Source: Halobacillus sp. Marseille-P3879 (GTDB lineage Bacteria > Bacillota > Bacilli > Bacillales > Halobacillaceae). From it: a DNA stretch of 64,000 bases. Made by a program: the position numbers and the translations under genes. Positions 6,987-16,572 of the stretch are shown piece by piece. The stretch spans positions 1 to 64,000 of the forward strand of contig NZ_OESS01000005.1 in the NCBI RefSeq assembly GCF_900240285.1, written 5' to 3'. The notes below the pieces were generated by a model. That model saw only the letters and a list, made by a program, of their open reading frames with translations. It did not search any database and was not told the origin of the DNA. Positions within the stretch are counted from its first letter, which is position 1; the number at the start of each line of letters is the position of its first letter.

Positions 6987-9086
6987 ATGAAGCGATTACG
7001 ACATCGACATTCAATATTATTGATCATTGCAGCGCTTGTTATTAGTCCCCTTGCCCCTCAAAAAGCCTCAGCTGACACTCACGAGGGAAAAGACGATTTA
7101 ATTTTATTAGAAAATGTTCCGGAGACGGATCCTGAGTTTACAGGGAATGAATTAAAACTTACACCTTTAAATGTTTATGAGGACGGTCACTTTACAGAAG
7201 CTGACAACTCGAATGTGAATTGGTCTTCTTCCAATAAAAATGTTGCCACTGTGGACGAAGAAGGAACCGTCACTCTTTCAGGTCAAAATGGCCGCACCTT
7301 CATTTCTGTCTCTGACGGCACGAATAAAGATCGTATCGCCATTGACCATAAGCCAGCTAAAGGACAAAAAGGCAAGCCTGACTTTGAAGGACAGATCGTT
7401 AAAGAAGATGGGAAACGTTACGATTTGATTGACCAGGCCATAGAAGAAATGACGATCAACGAAAAAATCGGTCAGATGTTAATGCCTGACTTTAGAAATT
7501 GGGATGGCGAAAATGTCACAGAAATGCTCCCGGAGATTGAGCAGACCGTGAAGGATTACCATCTCGGTGGTGTGATTTTATTTAGAGAAAACGTCGTCAC
7601 GACCGAGCAAACTGCTGAATTAGTTGCAGATTACCAGGAAGCTTCCGAGAAATACGGTCTGCTTATGACCATTGACCAGGAAGGCGGAATAGTCACTCGT
7701 CTGCAATCAGGAACCGATATGCCTGGAAATATGGCGCTCGGTGCCACGCGTTCTACCGAGATTGGGGAAAGAGTCGGAGCTGCTATCGGGGCTGAACTGG
7801 AATCCCTCGGCATTAACATGAATCTTGCTCCAGTGATGGACGTCAACAACAACCCGGATAATCCGGTCATCGGTACTCGTTCGTTTGGTGAAGACCCTGA
7901 ACTTGTAGCTGATTTAGGGATTGCTTATACGAGAGGACTGCAAAGCACAGGGGTGGCTGCCACAGCGAAGCACTTCCCAGGACACGGAGATACAGACGTG
8001 GACTCCCACCTGGGACTGCCTGAAGTTCCTCATGAAATTGATCGATTAATGGATGTAGAACTCTATCCATTTCAGCAGGCTATGGAAGCTGACATTGATG
8101 CTGTTATGACAGCACACGTTACCTTCCCTAAAATTGATAACACTACTGTTACTTCCAAACAAGACGGTACAGAAGTCACTCTGCCTGCAACACTATCTCC
8201 TAAAGTTCTCACAGACTTAATGCGGGAAGAAATGGGTTACGACGGCTTAATCATTACAGATGCTCTTAATATGAAGGCCATTACTGACCACTTCGGTTCC
8301 GTGGAGGCTGTCATACGTGCTGTTAATGCAGGCACCGACATTGTGCTAATGCCGGTCGGGCTTGAAGAAGTAGCTGATGGATTATTAGAAGCTGTAGCCA
8401 CAGGTGAAATCAGCGAAGAACGAATTGAAAAATCAGTTGAAAGAATTCTATCTTTAAAATTGAAGCGTGGCATTATTAAAGCAGAGTCTGCTCCCGACTT
8501 AGAGGAGATTATTGCAAATGCTGAAGAAACTGTTGGTTCCGACGCCCATAAAGATGTTGAAAAAGAAGCCTCAGACCAATCGATTACGCTTCTCAAAAAT
8601 GAGGACCTTTTACCTTTAGAGGCAGGCAGCAACGAGAAAATTGCTGTCGTAGGCAACACTTATATCAGCAGTTTATATGATTCCGTCCAGAACCACCATA
8701 AAAATACGGAATTAATTGAAGCCTCGGGACCACTGAGCGACGAACAGCTGGAGCAAATGAAAGAATTCGATCACATTATCGCAGGTTCATATACTTTCAA
8801 CGTAGCAGGCCGAGACGAAGACAGCGCTCAAATGCAGCTCGTTAACCAGCTGATCGAAGAATTGGACGTTCCGGTTACCGGGGTAGGAATCCGTAATCCT
8901 TATGATGTTATGGCTTATCCGCAAGTGGACGCCTACCTTGCACAGTATGGTTTTAATCAATCAAGCTTTGATTCCACCGCTGCTGTAATCTTTGGAGAAA
9001 ATAATCCGTCAGGAACTCTCCCTGTTACAATTCCGGGGGAAAATGAAGAACCGTTATACGACTTTGGCCATGGATTGAATTATTAA
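6987..9086 (+). CDS. nagZ: NagZ, secreted GH3 beta-N-acetylglucosaminidase
   Basis: This 699-aa protein has a signal peptide (1-29), an Ig-like segment (about 55-122, with the WSSSNKNVATVDEEGTV pattern of bacterial Big2 domains), a GH3 barrel (about 145-480) and a C-terminal alpha/beta domain (545-699). The GH3 signature KHFPGHGDTDVDSH (328-341) holds the Asp339-His341 acid/base dyad, and Asp425 in TDALNMKAI is the predicted nucleophile; the 86-residue spacing is the same as in B. subtilis NagZ. The enzyme removes terminal GlcNAc from muropeptides. AAGGGAG lies 12 nt before the ATG, a long spacing. An earlier ATG at 6980 opens only a 22-codon frame. It is longer than B. subtilis NagZ (642 aa) mainly because of the Ig-like segment. 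Confidence 0.93.
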   Translation: MKRLRHRHSILLIIAALVISPLAPQKASADTHEGKDDLILLENVPETDPEFTGNELKLTPLNVYEDGHFTEADNSNVNWSSSNKNVATVDEEGTVTLSGQNGRTFISVSDGTNKDRIAIDHKPAKGQKGKPDFEGQIVKEDGKRYDLIDQAIEEMTINEKIGQMLMPDFRNWDGENVTEMLPEIEQTVKDYHLGGVILFRENVVTTEQTAELVADYQEASEKYGLLMTIDQEGGIVTRLQSGTDMPGNMALGATRSTEIGERVGAAIGAELESLGINMNLAPVMDVNNNPDNPVIGTRSFGEDPELVADLGIAYTRGLQSTGVAATAKHFPGHGDTDVDSHLGLPEVPHEIDRLMDVELYPFQQAMEADIDAVMTAHVTFPKIDNTTVTSKQDGTEVTLPATLSPKVLTDLMREEMGYDGLIITDALNMKAITDHFGSVEAVIRAVNAGTDIVLMPVGLEEVADGLLEAVATGEISEERIEKSVERILSLKLKRGIIKAESAPDLEEIIANAEETVGSDAHKDVEKEASDQSITLLKNEDLLPLEAGSNEKIAVVGNTYISSLYDSVQNHHKNTELIEASGPLSDEQLEQMKEFDHIIAGSYTFNVAGRDEDSAQMQLVNQLIEELDVPVTGVGIRNPYDVMAYPQVDAYLAQYGFNQSSFDSTAAVIFGENNPSGTLPVTIPGENEEPLYDFGHGLNY

Positions 9087-9140
9087 TCGAAGGGAGATCC
9101 TTTCCTCCCTTCCCTAATTTTTAAAAGGAGTGTAGATCAC

Positions 9141-10409
9141 GTGAAGAAACCCTTAATCGGTATGCTCATGTTAGTGCTCATCCTCTCTACATTTACGGTC
9201 GTTTTTGCAGAAAAAGGACAAAACAACGGAAAGCAAAAAGGTAAACATAAGAACTTCCAGCTTGGTGTTGAAGTTTTACTCGATGATGAAAAAGATTTGA
9301 TTGACGGAAAAAACGTTGGGTTAATCACCAACCCTACAGGTGTCGATAAAGACTTAAACAGTATCGTTGATATCCTGCATGAGGATCCTGATGTAGACCT
9401 GACTGCCCTTTATGGCCCTGAACACGGTGTCCGCGGAAGTGCGCAGGCCGGTGAATATGTAGAATACTACACCGATGAACAAACTGGACTGCCTGTTTAC
9501 AGTTTATATGGAGAAACACGTAAGCCCACTCCGGAAATGCTGGAAGATATCGACGTATTGCTCTTTGACATCCAGGATGTAGGAACCCGCTTCTATACTT
9601 ACATCTATACTATGGCTTACGCGATGGAAGCCGCCCAGGAAAACGATATTCCTTTTGTCGTACTGGACCGTCCTAACCCATTAAGCGGCGATAAAGTGGA
9701 AGGACCGGTATTAGAAGAAGATTACAAGTCTTTTGTTGGAAACTATGAAATCCCGCTTCGTCATGGTATGACTGTTGGGGAGCTTGCCCAGCTTTTTAAT
9801 GAAGAATTTGAAATCGGCGCGGACTTAACAGTGGTAGAGATGAATAAATGGAAGCGTGATATGTACTATGATGATACACCGCTTGAATTCGTAGCCCCTT
9901 CACCTAATATGCCGACGACAGACACCGCCCTCGTTTATCCAGGAGCAGCTCTTATTGAAGGTACAAATGTATCCGAAGGCCGAGGAACCACTCAGCCGTT
10001 TGAGCTGATAGGGGCTCCATTCATTAACAGTACAGAGCTGGCCGCAGAGCTGAACGAATTGGAGTTACCAGGCGTCACTTTTCGTGCTGCTTCATTTACT
10101 CCGAGCTTTTCCAAGCATCAGGGAGAATTAAGTAACGGAGTTGAGATTCATGTGACACACGAAGAGTCTTATCAGCCTGTGGAAACAGGACTCCACATTG
10201 TGAAGACGATTCACGACATGTACCCGGATAACTTCGAATTCAGAGCTGAAAATTCGAACGGCGTTTCCTTCTTCGATAACCTGATTGGAAACGGCTGGGT
10301 ACGGGAAGCGATTGAAGATGGAGATTCTGTTGAAGAAATTCAAGCCGAGTGGGAAGAGGAGTTAGACGAATTTAAGAAAATCCGTAAACAGTACCTGCTA
10401 TATAAATAA
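9141..10409 (+). CDS. namZ: NamZ (YbbC), exo-beta-N-acetylmuramidase, DUF1343 family
   Basis: This 422-aa secreted protein has a signal peptide (residues 1-23, cut near VFA) and a DUF1343 domain with the family's motifs LITNPTGVD, DIQDVGTRFYTYIYTM and VLDRPNPL. NamZ releases MurNAc from the non-reducing end of peptidoglycan fragments (glycosidase family GH171), completing the chain AmiE (peptide removal), NagZ (GlcNAc removal), NamZ (MurNAc release). The start is GTG at 9141 with AAAAGGAGTG upstream. The gap after nagZ is 54 bp without a terminator, so the three genes form one operon. The cytoplasmic genes for MurNAc uptake and use (murP, murQ) are not in the window. Confidence 0.93.
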   Translation: MKKPLIGMLMLVLILSTFTVVFAEKGQNNGKQKGKHKNFQLGVEVLLDDEKDLIDGKNVGLITNPTGVDKDLNSIVDILHEDPDVDLTALYGPEHGVRGSAQAGEYVEYYTDEQTGLPVYSLYGETRKPTPEMLEDIDVLLFDIQDVGTRFYTYIYTMAYAMEAAQENDIPFVVLDRPNPLSGDKVEGPVLEEDYKSFVGNYEIPLRHGMTVGELAQLFNEEFEIGADLTVVEMNKWKRDMYYDDTPLEFVAPSPNMPTTDTALVYPGAALIEGTNVSEGRGTTQPFELIGAPFINSTELAAELNELELPGVTFRAASFTPSFSKHQGELSNGVEIHVTHEESYQPVETGLHIVKTIHDMYPDNFEFRAENSNGVSFFDNLIGNGWVREAIEDGDSVEEIQAEWEEELDEFKKIRKQYLLYK

Positions 10410-10416
10410 TTAAGCT

Positions 10417-10443
10417 GCCCCGGGCGCACAACCAGCCCGGGGC
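10417..10443 (+). terminator. GC-rich hairpin after namZ
   Basis: A perfect 9-bp GC stem (10417-10425 with 10435-10443) begins 7 bp after the namZ stop. The following CTTATTA is a poor U-tract, so termination is probably helped by the second hairpin at 10490-10530. Confidence 0.55.
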
Positions 10444-10489
10444 CTTATTATGGGGATGATAGGACTGGTTGGCAAATTCCCGTGACTAT

Positions 10490-10530
10490 AAAAAAACTCT
10501 TTTCCTGATGAAAGGAAAAGAGCTTTTTTT
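10490..10530. terminator. Bidirectional terminator between namZ and rpsI
   Basis: A 10-bp stem (10497-10506 with 10513-10522) is flanked by seven A's on the left and seven T's on the right. It ends rpsI transcription on the minus strand and catches namZ read-through on the plus strand. Confidence 0.9.
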
Positions 10531-10542
10531 CGATAAAAGATA

Positions 10543-10935
10543 TTAACGCTTAGAGAACTGTGGAGCACGACGAGCACCTTTAAGACCGTATTTCTTACGC
10601 TCTTTCATACGTGCGTCACGCGTTAGAAGTCCTGCGCGCTTAAGTGGTGTACGGTATTCTGGATCTGCTTGAAGCAGAGCACGAGCGATTCCGTGACGGA
10701 TTGCACCAGCTTGACCGGTGAAACCTCCACCATCTACGTTTACATATACATCATAGTTTCCTTCAGTTTCTGTAACAGCTAGAGGCTGCTTCAGAATCGT
10801 ACGAAGTGTTTCATATGGGAAAAAGTCTTCAGCATCACGCTTATTTACTACTACACGACCAGTTCCTGGAACAAGACGTACACGAGCTGTTGACTTTTTA
10901 CGACGTCCAGTACCGGAGTATTGTACTTGTGCCAC
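10543..10935 (-). CDS. rpsI: Ribosomal protein S9 (uS9)
   Basis: This 130-aa protein of the 30S head is the same length as in B. subtilis. It carries the GRRKSTARVR-type N-terminal motif ([15 protein letters not shown]) and the conserved basic tail ending SKR, which reaches the P-site tRNA. It follows rplM by 24 bp and is the last gene of the rplM-rpsI unit before a strong terminator. Confidence 0.98.
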   Translation of the reverse strand: MAQVQYSGTGRRKKSTARVRLVPGTGRVVVNKRDAEDFFPYETLRTILKQPLAVTETEGNYDVYVNVDGGGFTGQAGAIRHGIARALLQADPEYRTPLKRAGLLTRDARMKERKKYGLKGARRAPQFSKR

Positions 10936-10959
10936 TCTCGATTACCTCCCTTTTTTTAT

Positions 10960-11397
10960 TTATCCGCGAAGTTCGTAAACTTCTGGTTGTTGTGCTTCAT
11001 GCTTATGCTCAGATCCAGCGTATACATGAAGTTTCTTGCCCATTTTGCGTCCAAGACTACCTTTAGGCAGCATACCTTTAACAGCAAGCTCAAGCATTTG
11101 CTCAGGGTATTTTGTACGCATTTCGTAAGCTGTACGCTGCTTCAAACCACCTGGGTGATTTGAGTGACGGTAATAAATCTTATCATTGATTTTGTTACCA
11201 GTAAGTTCGATTTCTCCTGCATTGATAATGATAACGTGATCGCCAGTATCAACATGTGGAGTATACGTAGGTTTATTTTTACCGCGAAGGATCGCAGCAA
11301 CTTCGCTTGCCAGACGGCCAAGTGTTTGCCCTGCAGCATCCACTACGTACCATTTGCGGTCCACGTTGTTTTCATTTGCCATGAAAGTTGTGCGCAT
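10960..11397 (-). CDS. rplM: Ribosomal protein L13 (uL13)
   Basis: This 145-aa 50S assembly protein is identical in length to the B. subtilis protein and starts MRTTFMAN like it. Conserved motifs are [27 protein letters not shown] and [16 protein letters not shown] precedes the ATG. The gene has its own promoter and a structured 5' leader, so the rplM-rpsI pair is transcribed separately from truA upstream. Confidence 0.98.
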   Translation of the reverse strand: MRTTFMANENNVDRKWYVVDAAGQTLGRLASEVAAILRGKNKPTYTPHVDTGDHVIIINAGEIELTGNKINDKIYYRHSNHPGGLKQRTAYEMRTKYPEQMLELAVKGMLPKGSLGRKMGKKLHVYAGSEHKHEAQQPEVYELRG

Positions 11398-11450
11398 ATC
11401 GGTTTCCCTCCTGAATGGTTAATTTCACAAAAACAGTTTCATTGTTTATT

Positions 11451-11484
11451 TATCTCAAGATACGATTAGTTTCCGGGGCTAACC
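11451..11484 (-). promoter_or_regulatory. Structured rplM leader (candidate L13 leader)
   Basis: In the rplM 5' UTR, GGTTAG (11484-11479) can pair with CTAATC (11469-11464), and TATCT/AGATA (11462-11451) forms a second short hairpin. Bacillus rplM mRNAs carry an autoregulatory L13 leader at this position; assigning this one to that family is inference from position only. Confidence 0.4.
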
Positions 11485-11514
11485 GTGGTATAGAAATAAA
11501 ATGCCATAGAATAT

Positions 11515-11542
11515 AATATAACACTCTTGTCCCGGATGTCAA
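11515..11542 (-). promoter_or_regulatory. Sigma-A promoter of rplM-rpsI
   Basis: The minus strand reads TTGACA (11542-11537), 16 bp, TATATT (11520-11515), giving a 5' UTR of about 110 nt before rplM. Confidence 0.7.
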
Positions 11543-11587
11543 GGGTCTAAACGCAAGGAAACGTTGTTTTTTTCTCTCTTTTCCGTT

Positions 11588-11645
11588 ACCAGGTACCGAA
11601 AGGCAATATAAAAATCATAGAACCATATTTTTTTCGGTACCTGGT
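11588..11645. repeat. 14-bp perfect inverted repeat between truA and rplM
   Basis: ACCAGGTACCGAAA (11588-11601) and its exact complement (11632-11645) flank a 30-bp AT-rich centre. It lies 18 bp after the truA stop. Neither orientation ends in a clean U-run, so it is not a classic terminator, though it may protect or end the truA transcript. Confidence 0.75.
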
Positions 11646-11662
11646 TCCGATTATAGTACCAA

Positions 11663-12403
11663 TTAATAATCGACTTTCCATAAAAACAAACCATGAGGTG
11701 GAGCAGTTTTACCCGCAGCCTCCCGGTTTCCAGCTTCTATTATTGCTTTTAAATCCTCCGGTTTCCGCTCACCTCTTCCGACTTCCAATAACGTGCCTAC
11801 CAGAATCCTCACCATGTTATAAAGAAAGCCGCTCCCTTTAAAAACAAACGTCAGTTCATCCCCATTCTTCTCAATGGAGGCCTGGTGGATTGTTCTCACT
11901 TTACTGCCTTTTACATCGGTCCGTGACGAGCAGAATGAAGTAAAATCATGTTCTCCTTCAATAAGCCGGCATGCCGTTTTCATAGCTTCAAGTTGGAGAG
12001 GCATCTTTATGTGATAAGTGAAGTTTCGACGGAAAATATCAGGTTCCTGGCTATTCCATACAAAGTATCGATATTCTTTGCCTGTCGTATCGTATCGGGC
12101 ATGAAAATCATTATCTACCTGCTCTGCATGAGCAACGTGAATGTCTGGCGGCAGCATGGAAGCAAGCGCCCTCTTCCAGTTCGATGCAGGTATATGGAGG
12201 TCAGTGTCAAAATGAATAACCTGGCCTCTGGCATGCACACCCGAATCTGTCCGGCCGGAAGCCGTAACCTTCACCCTCCTGCCTTTGTGCATTTTTGTTA
12301 AGGCTTTTTCAAGTTCTTCTTGAACAGTATGTCCATTAGGCTGGACTTGATAACCTGCGTATCGGGTGCCGTCATACTGAACTGTACATTTTAAACGGTG
12401 CAT
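11663..12403 (-). CDS. truA: tRNA pseudouridine synthase A
   Basis: This 246-aa enzyme isomerises uridines 38-40 in the tRNA anticodon arm. The catalytic Asp lies in GRTDSGVHARGQ (residues about 51-62), and the second family motif FKGSGFLYNMVR is intact. The length matches B. subtilis (247). It follows ecfT with a 16-bp gap, so it is probably co-transcribed with the ECF module. Confidence 0.97.
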   Translation of the reverse strand: MHRLKCTVQYDGTRYAGYQVQPNGHTVQEELEKALTKMHKGRRVKVTASGRTDSGVHARGQVIHFDTDLHIPASNWKRALASMLPPDIHVAHAEQVDNDFHARYDTTGKEYRYFVWNSQEPDIFRRNFTYHIKMPLQLEAMKTACRLIEGEHDFTSFCSSRTDVKGSKVRTIHQASIEKNGDELTFVFKGSGFLYNMVRILVGTLLEVGRGERKPEDLKAIIEAGNREAAGKTAPPHGLFLWKVDY

Positions 12404-12419
12404 CTTGTCTTCCTCCAGA

Positions 12420-13217
12420 TCAAGTCCTAGTTATAAATAATCCGATCAATACGAAGAGAAAAATTCCACTGATTACATAATCAATGCGGCCAATCTGTAA
12501 CTCTCTTAATTTTGTTCTTCCTTCGCCACCTTTATAACCACGCGCCTCCATGGCCATAGCCAGCTCCTCAGCCCTTTTAAACGCGCTGACGAACAATGGT
12601 ACTAAAAGTGGGATAATCGCCTTTATACGGTCTTTAAACGAGCCTGTACGGAAATCTACTCCCCGAGAAGCCTGAGCTTTGGAGATTTTCTCTGTTTCCT
12701 GCATAAGCGTCGGGATAAAACGCAGTGAAATAGACATCATTAAAGCTAATTCGTGGACAGGAAAACGTACTTTCTTTAAAGGTCCCAATAAGTGCTCAAT
12801 CGCATCAGTAATTTCAATCGGAGTGGTTGTTAACGTGAGCAAGGAGGTCACCATTATCAGCAGAAAAAACCTAAGGGAAATGGTTGCTCCCTGAAGGACG
12901 GCTTCACGATAAAGGTCCCACCCCGCTATCGTTGCGATCACTTCCCCTTCCCTCGTGACAAACAGATGGAGCAGGAACGTAAAAGCAATCAAAAACCAGA
13001 CAGGCTTTAACCCCTTTAAAATATAGCGGACTTTTATTCTTGTAGCGAAAGCACTTCCTACAGAAAATAAAGTCAACAATCCATAACTCATAACAGAATT
13101 AGCAAAAAATACGATCACAACAAACAAAAAGATAATAGCAATTTTCGTCCGGGGATCCAGCCGGTGGACAACAGACCTGCCCGGGATGTATTGGCCGATC
13201 ATCATCGTACTACTCAT
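12420..13217 (-). CDS. ecfT: EcfT, transmembrane coupling protein of the ECF transporter
   Basis: This 265-aa membrane protein has about five hydrophobic segments and the two coupling-helix signatures typical of EcfT, ASRG (in [10 protein letters not shown]) and ARG (in [10 protein letters not shown]). It joins the two ATPases to exchangeable vitamin-binding S components in the membrane. The start overlaps the ecfA2 stop by 8 nt, implying translational coupling. No S component is encoded in the window, as expected for a group II module shared by many S proteins. Confidence 0.96.
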   Translation of the reverse strand: MSSTMMIGQYIPGRSVVHRLDPRTKIAIIFLFVVIVFFANSVMSYGLLTLFSVGSAFATRIKVRYILKGLKPVWFLIAFTFLLHLFVTREGEVIATIAGWDLYREAVLQGATISLRFFLLIMVTSLLTLTTTPIEITDAIEHLLGPLKKVRFPVHELALMMSISLRFIPTLMQETEKISKAQASRGVDFRTGSFKDRIKAIIPLLVPLFVSAFKRAEELAMAMEARGYKGGEGRTKLRELQIGRIDYVISGIFLFVLIGLFITRT

Positions 13218-14082
13218 GATCGCGCCCTCCTTTAACCAGTCGTGCGAGTTGTTTTGCTAATTCAGTTATTGACTGACCATCATAGGAATATTGAACATTA
13301 AATTGATCCCTGACCTTAGCTATAAACTCTATAATCTCTGGAACATCAAGTTGAACATCCTGAAGGGCTTCCTTTTGTTTAAATAATTCAATCGGATCCC
13401 CTTCTTTATATATTTCCCCATGGTTAAGAATGATAACATGATCCGCATAGGCAAGGGCATCTTCCATGCTGTGAGTAACCAGCACAGTAGTTAACTGCTT
13501 CTCCTGATGAAGACGTGAGAACATGTTCATAATTTCCTTTTGCCCTCTGGGGTCCAAACCAGCCGTAGGCTCATCTAATACAAGCACTTCAGGATTCATC
13601 GCCAGCACTCCAGCTATGGCAACACGCCGCATTTGACCTCCACTTAAATCAAACGGCGACCGGGCTAACAGAGACTCATCCAAATGAACCGACTCTATAG
13701 CTTCTCTTGTACGTTTTTCAATCTCTGCTTCATCCACTCCAAAGTTTGCTGGTCCAAAAGCGATATCTTTTTTGACTGTTTCTTCAAAGAGTTGATGTTC
13801 AGGATATTGAAACACCACTCCTACTTTCTCACGGAGCTCACGAAGCCGTTTGTTTTTTTCGTCAGCTGAAAGCTGGTAAGGACCTATAGCAACTGAACCT
13901 TCTGTCGGCTGCAGTAAACCGTTTAAGTGCTGGATCAACGTTGATTTACCAGATCCAGTATGTCCGATGACAGCCACAAAAGACCCGGAGTCGATATGGA
14001 AAGAGAGGTCATGTAATGCTTTATATTCAAAAGGGCTGTTTGGCTGATACGTATAGCTTACATTCTTGAACGTAATGTCCAT
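13210..14082 (-). CDS. ecfA2: EcfA2, ATPase of the ECF transporter
   Basis: This 290-aa ABC ATPase shows Walker [11 protein letters not shown]-loop [14 protein letters not shown], signature LSGGQMRR and Walker [13 protein letters not shown], followed by the ECF-specific C-terminal extension. It pairs with EcfA1 as a heterodimer. The GGAGG before its ATG lies inside the ecfA1 3' end, and the reading frames overlap by 25 nt. Confidence 0.96.
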   Translation of the reverse strand: MDITFKNVSYTYQPNSPFEYKALHDLSFHIDSGSFVAVIGHTGSGKSTLIQHLNGLLQPTEGSVAIGPYQLSADEKNKRLRELREKVGVVFQYPEHQLFEETVKKDIAFGPANFGVDEAEIEKRTREAIESVHLDESLLARSPFDLSGGQMRRVAIAGVLAMNPEVLVLDEPTAGLDPRGQKEIMNMFSRLHQEKQLTTVLVTHSMEDALAYADHVIILNHGEIYKEGDPIELFKQKEALQDVQLDVPEIIEFIAKVRDQFNVQYSYDGQSITELAKQLARLVKGGRDHE

Positions 14083-14897
14083 AATTCCTCCAATAACTCC
14101 TGGTGATTAAGTGGCTCACGTGTAAGGTTAAGACCAACAGACTGAAGCTCCTCTGCCAGTTTTGTTACTAATGGAGTATCTAAGCCAATCTCTTGCAACT
14201 GCTCTTGCTTTGAAAACACTTCTCTCGGTTCGGCTTCAAACCAAACTTCACCCTCGTTCATGACCATTACACGATCGGCTTGGGTGACTTCTGCCAAGTC
14301 ATGGGTAATTGTTACTAATGCAAGGTTTCTCTGTTCTTGAACATCAAGGACAGTATTTAATATTTCTTTTCTCCCTTTTGGATCAAGCATGGCCGTGGCT
14401 TCATCTAAAATAATGTACTTCGGAGACACAGCAAGCACGCTGGCAATAGCCACACGCTGCTTTTGCCCGCCAGAGAGCCGATGAGGTTCATGGTATTCAT
14501 ATTCACTCATACCTACGGCGGATAAACTTTCCGTAATCCGGTCAATCATCAGTTTCCTCGGCATCCCGTGATTCTCCATACCAAAGGCAACATCATCTCT
14601 TACCGTTGTACCAACAAATTGGTTGTCTGGGTTTTGAAAAACCATTCCCACGTTTTTACGAACATCCCAAATGGTTTCTTGACTCACCAGCTGACCATCA
14701 ACATAGATTTCTCCTTCTTGAGGGAAGAGTAATCCATTCATTAGTTTCGCAATCGTTGATTTACCGGAGCCATTGTGGCCGATGATAGCAACCCACTCAT
14801 TGGCATGAATGGTAAAGCTCACATCTTTTAATGCCCAGGGCATATCGTCTTGATAACGGAAAGAGACATTTTTAAACTCAATCTGACTCTGTTTCAT
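14058..14897 (-). CDS. ecfA1: EcfA1, ATPase of the ECF transporter
   Basis: This 279-aa ABC ATPase has Walker [11 protein letters not shown]-loop [14 protein letters not shown], signature LSGGQKQR and Walker [13 protein letters not shown]. It is the first gene of the ecfA1-ecfA2-ecfT-truA group, 167 bp after rplQ. The rplQ terminator lies in that gap, so partial read-through or an unseen promoter must drive it. GGAGG is present before the ATG. Confidence 0.96.
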   Translation of the reverse strand: MKQSQIEFKNVSFRYQDDMPWALKDVSFTIHANEWVAIIGHNGSGKSTIAKLMNGLLFPQEGEIYVDGQLVSQETIWDVRKNVGMVFQNPDNQFVGTTVRDDVAFGMENHGMPRKLMIDRITESLSAVGMSEYEYHEPHRLSGGQKQRVAIASVLAVSPKYIILDEATAMLDPKGRKEILNTVLDVQEQRNLALVTITHDLAEVTQADRVMVMNEGEVWFEAEPREVFSKQEQLQEIGLDTPLVTKLAEELQSVGLNLTREPLNHQELLEELWTLRSRM

Positions 14898-14992
14898 TTA
14901 GTATCCTCCGCTCTACTAATTTCCCGGGAAATATATTTCAACATGTATCTATTATTTCCGACACATTTCCTATTTTACTAAATGAAGGCAAT

Positions 14993-15042
14993 AAAAAAAG
15001 GGCTGAAGTAAACCTCTTGTAGAGATTCTCTTCCTGCCCTTT
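14993..15042 (-). terminator. Intrinsic terminator after rplQ
   Basis: The minus-strand RNA forms AAAGGGC (15042-15036) with GCCCTTT (15003-14997) around an imperfect inner helix (GGAAG/CTTC), followed by a U-run (14999-14993). It ends the long S10-spc-alpha transcript. Confidence 0.8.
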
Positions 15043-15064
15043 ACACCCATTAAAAATGGAGATA

Positions 15065-15424
15065 TTAAACGAGTTCAATGATCGCCATTTTTGCTCCGTC
15101 ACCCTGGCGCTCGCCTAGCTTAAGCACGCGAGTGTAACCACCTTGGCGTTCCTCATAGCGTGGTGCAATGTCAGAGAACAGCTTTTGAAGGGCTGTTTGG
15201 TCTCCTTCTTCATTAGCATCAGCTTTATAAAGGAATGATTCAGCTTGACGGCGCGCGTGTAAATCACCACGCTTGCCTAGTGTAATCATCTTCTCTACAA
15301 CAGAACGAAGCTCTTTCGCTTTAGCTTCTGTGGTCTCAATACGTTCATGAATGATCAAGTCTGTAGCTAAGTTGCGAAGCAGCGCCATACGTTTATCAGT
15401 AGTACGTCCTAATTTTCTAGCCAT
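15065..15424 (-). CDS. rplQ: Ribosomal protein L17 (bL17)
   Basis: This 119-aa protein (120 in B. subtilis) lies near the 50S exit-tunnel rim. It begins [19 protein letters not shown], the family signature, and is the last gene of the alpha operon, 45 bp after rpoA and directly before a terminator. Confidence 0.98.
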   Translation of the reverse strand: MARKLGRTTDKRMALLRNLATDLIIHERIETTEAKAKELRSVVEKMITLGKRGDLHARRQAESFLYKADANEEGDQTALQKLFSDIAPRYEERQGGYTRVLKLGERQGDGAKMAIIELV

Positions 15425-15469
15425 GGAATATCCCTCCCTTTTAGGAATCTCTTAGATGTAACTGATCCA

Positions 15470-16414
15470 TTAGTCTTCTTTTCTTAAACCTAGTCCGAGC
15501 TCATCTAGTTTGTGCTTCACTTCTTCAAGAGATTTACGACCGAGGTTACGAACTTTCATCATGTCGTCCTCTGATTTATTCGCAAGCTCTTGAACGGTAT
15601 TAATTCCTGCACGTTTCAAGCAGTTATAAGAACGAACAGACAAATCAAGCTCTTCGATTGTCATCTCAAGAACTTTTTCTTTTTGGTCCTCTTCTTTTTC
15701 AACCATGATTTCAGCTTTTTGAGCTTCGTCAGTCAGGCCGACAAAGATATTGAGGTGTTCCATATAGATTTTTGCTCCAAGTGAGATGGCTTCTTCAGGA
15801 CGGATGCTTCCATCAGTCCATACATCCAAAGTCAACTTATCAAAGTTTGAAGTTTGACCGATCCGTGTGTTCTCTACTTGATACGTTACACGAGAAACTG
15901 GTGTGAAAATAGAATCAACTGGAATTACTCCAATTGGTAAATCATCATGGTTGTTTCCTTCAGCTGGACGATATCCTCGGCCACGCTCAGCCGTAATACG
16001 CATACGCAGCGGTGTGTTACTGTCCAGTGTAGCAATATGAAGGTCTGGGTTTAGAACTTCTACATCACTATCGTGCGTAATATCTGCTGCAGTTACCTTA
16101 CCTTCTGTCTGTACATCAATCTCTAAAGTCTTCTCTTCATCGGAATAAATCTTCAAAGCTAGTTTCTTTAGATTCAGTACCACGGTTGTCACATCTTCAA
16201 CGACACCTTCAATCGTAGAGAATTCATGAAGAACTCCATCGATTTGGACAGATGTAACGGCGGCACCTGGTAGTGAGGATAACAAAATACGACGTAAGGA
16301 GTTACCTAGTGTTGTACCATATCCACGCTCAAGCGGTTCAACGACGAATTTACCGAATGTGGAATCACTGCTGATCTCAACCGGTTCAATTTTTGGCTTT
16401 TCAATTTCGATCAT
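15470..16414 (-). CDS. rpoA: RNA polymerase alpha subunit
   Basis: This 314-aa subunit has an N-terminal dimerisation domain (to about residue 230, with [22 protein letters not shown]) and an acidic linker (KEEDQKEK). The C-terminal domain (about 245-310) binds UP elements and activators; its helix-1 region [20 protein letters not shown] is intact. GAGGG precedes the ATG. Unlike its tightly packed neighbours, it is separated from rpsK by 174 bp holding a promoter and a leader hairpin. Confidence 0.98.
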   Translation of the reverse strand: MIEIEKPKIEPVEISSDSTFGKFVVEPLERGYGTTLGNSLRRILLSSLPGAAVTSVQIDGVLHEFSTIEGVVEDVTTVVLNLKKLALKIYSDEEKTLEIDVQTEGKVTAADITHDSDVEVLNPDLHIATLDSNTPLRMRITAERGRGYRPAEGNNHDDLPIGVIPVDSIFTPVSRVTYQVENTRIGQTSNFDKLTLDVWTDGSIRPEEAISLGAKIYMEHLNIFVGLTDEAQKAEIMVEKEEDQKEKVLEMTIEELDLSVRSYNCLKRAGINTVQELANKSEDDMMKVRNLGRKSLEEVKHKLDELGLGLRKED

Positions 16415-16447
16415 TTAAACAAAACCCTCCTTCAAAACGTCGAAACC

Positions 16448-16473
16448 TCGGTTAGACAATCTGGTCTAACCGA
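16448..16473 (-). promoter_or_regulatory. Leader hairpin 5' of rpoA
   Basis: A perfect 10-bp stem (16448-16457 with 16464-16473) with a 6-nt loop ends 33 bp before the rpoA ATG. No U-run follows, so it is not a terminator. It may stabilise the rpoA mRNA or bind a regulator. Confidence 0.6.
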
Positions 16474-16543
16474 AATTCCTCAGGTAGGCAGTCCCAATTT
16501 CAAGACTCATTATGACTGTCTGTGGCGATGCTATTTACAAGCT

Positions 16544-16572
16544 ATAATACCCCATTATAGACAGGGTTACAA
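16544..16572 (-). promoter_or_regulatory. Sigma-A promoter of rpoA-rplQ
   Basis: The minus strand reads TTGTAA (16572-16567), 17 bp, TATTAT (16549-16544). It provides an internal promoter within the alpha operon. Confidence 0.6.

Noticed and set aside
6980-7045. 22-codon frame starting 7 nt before nagZ
   Set aside because: It has better spacing to AAGGGAG than nagZ but no protein-like features; kept only as a note under nagZ.
8237-8659. 140-codon minus-strand frame inside nagZ
   Set aside because: Antisense to the GH3 catalytic region; Ser-rich shadow without RBS.
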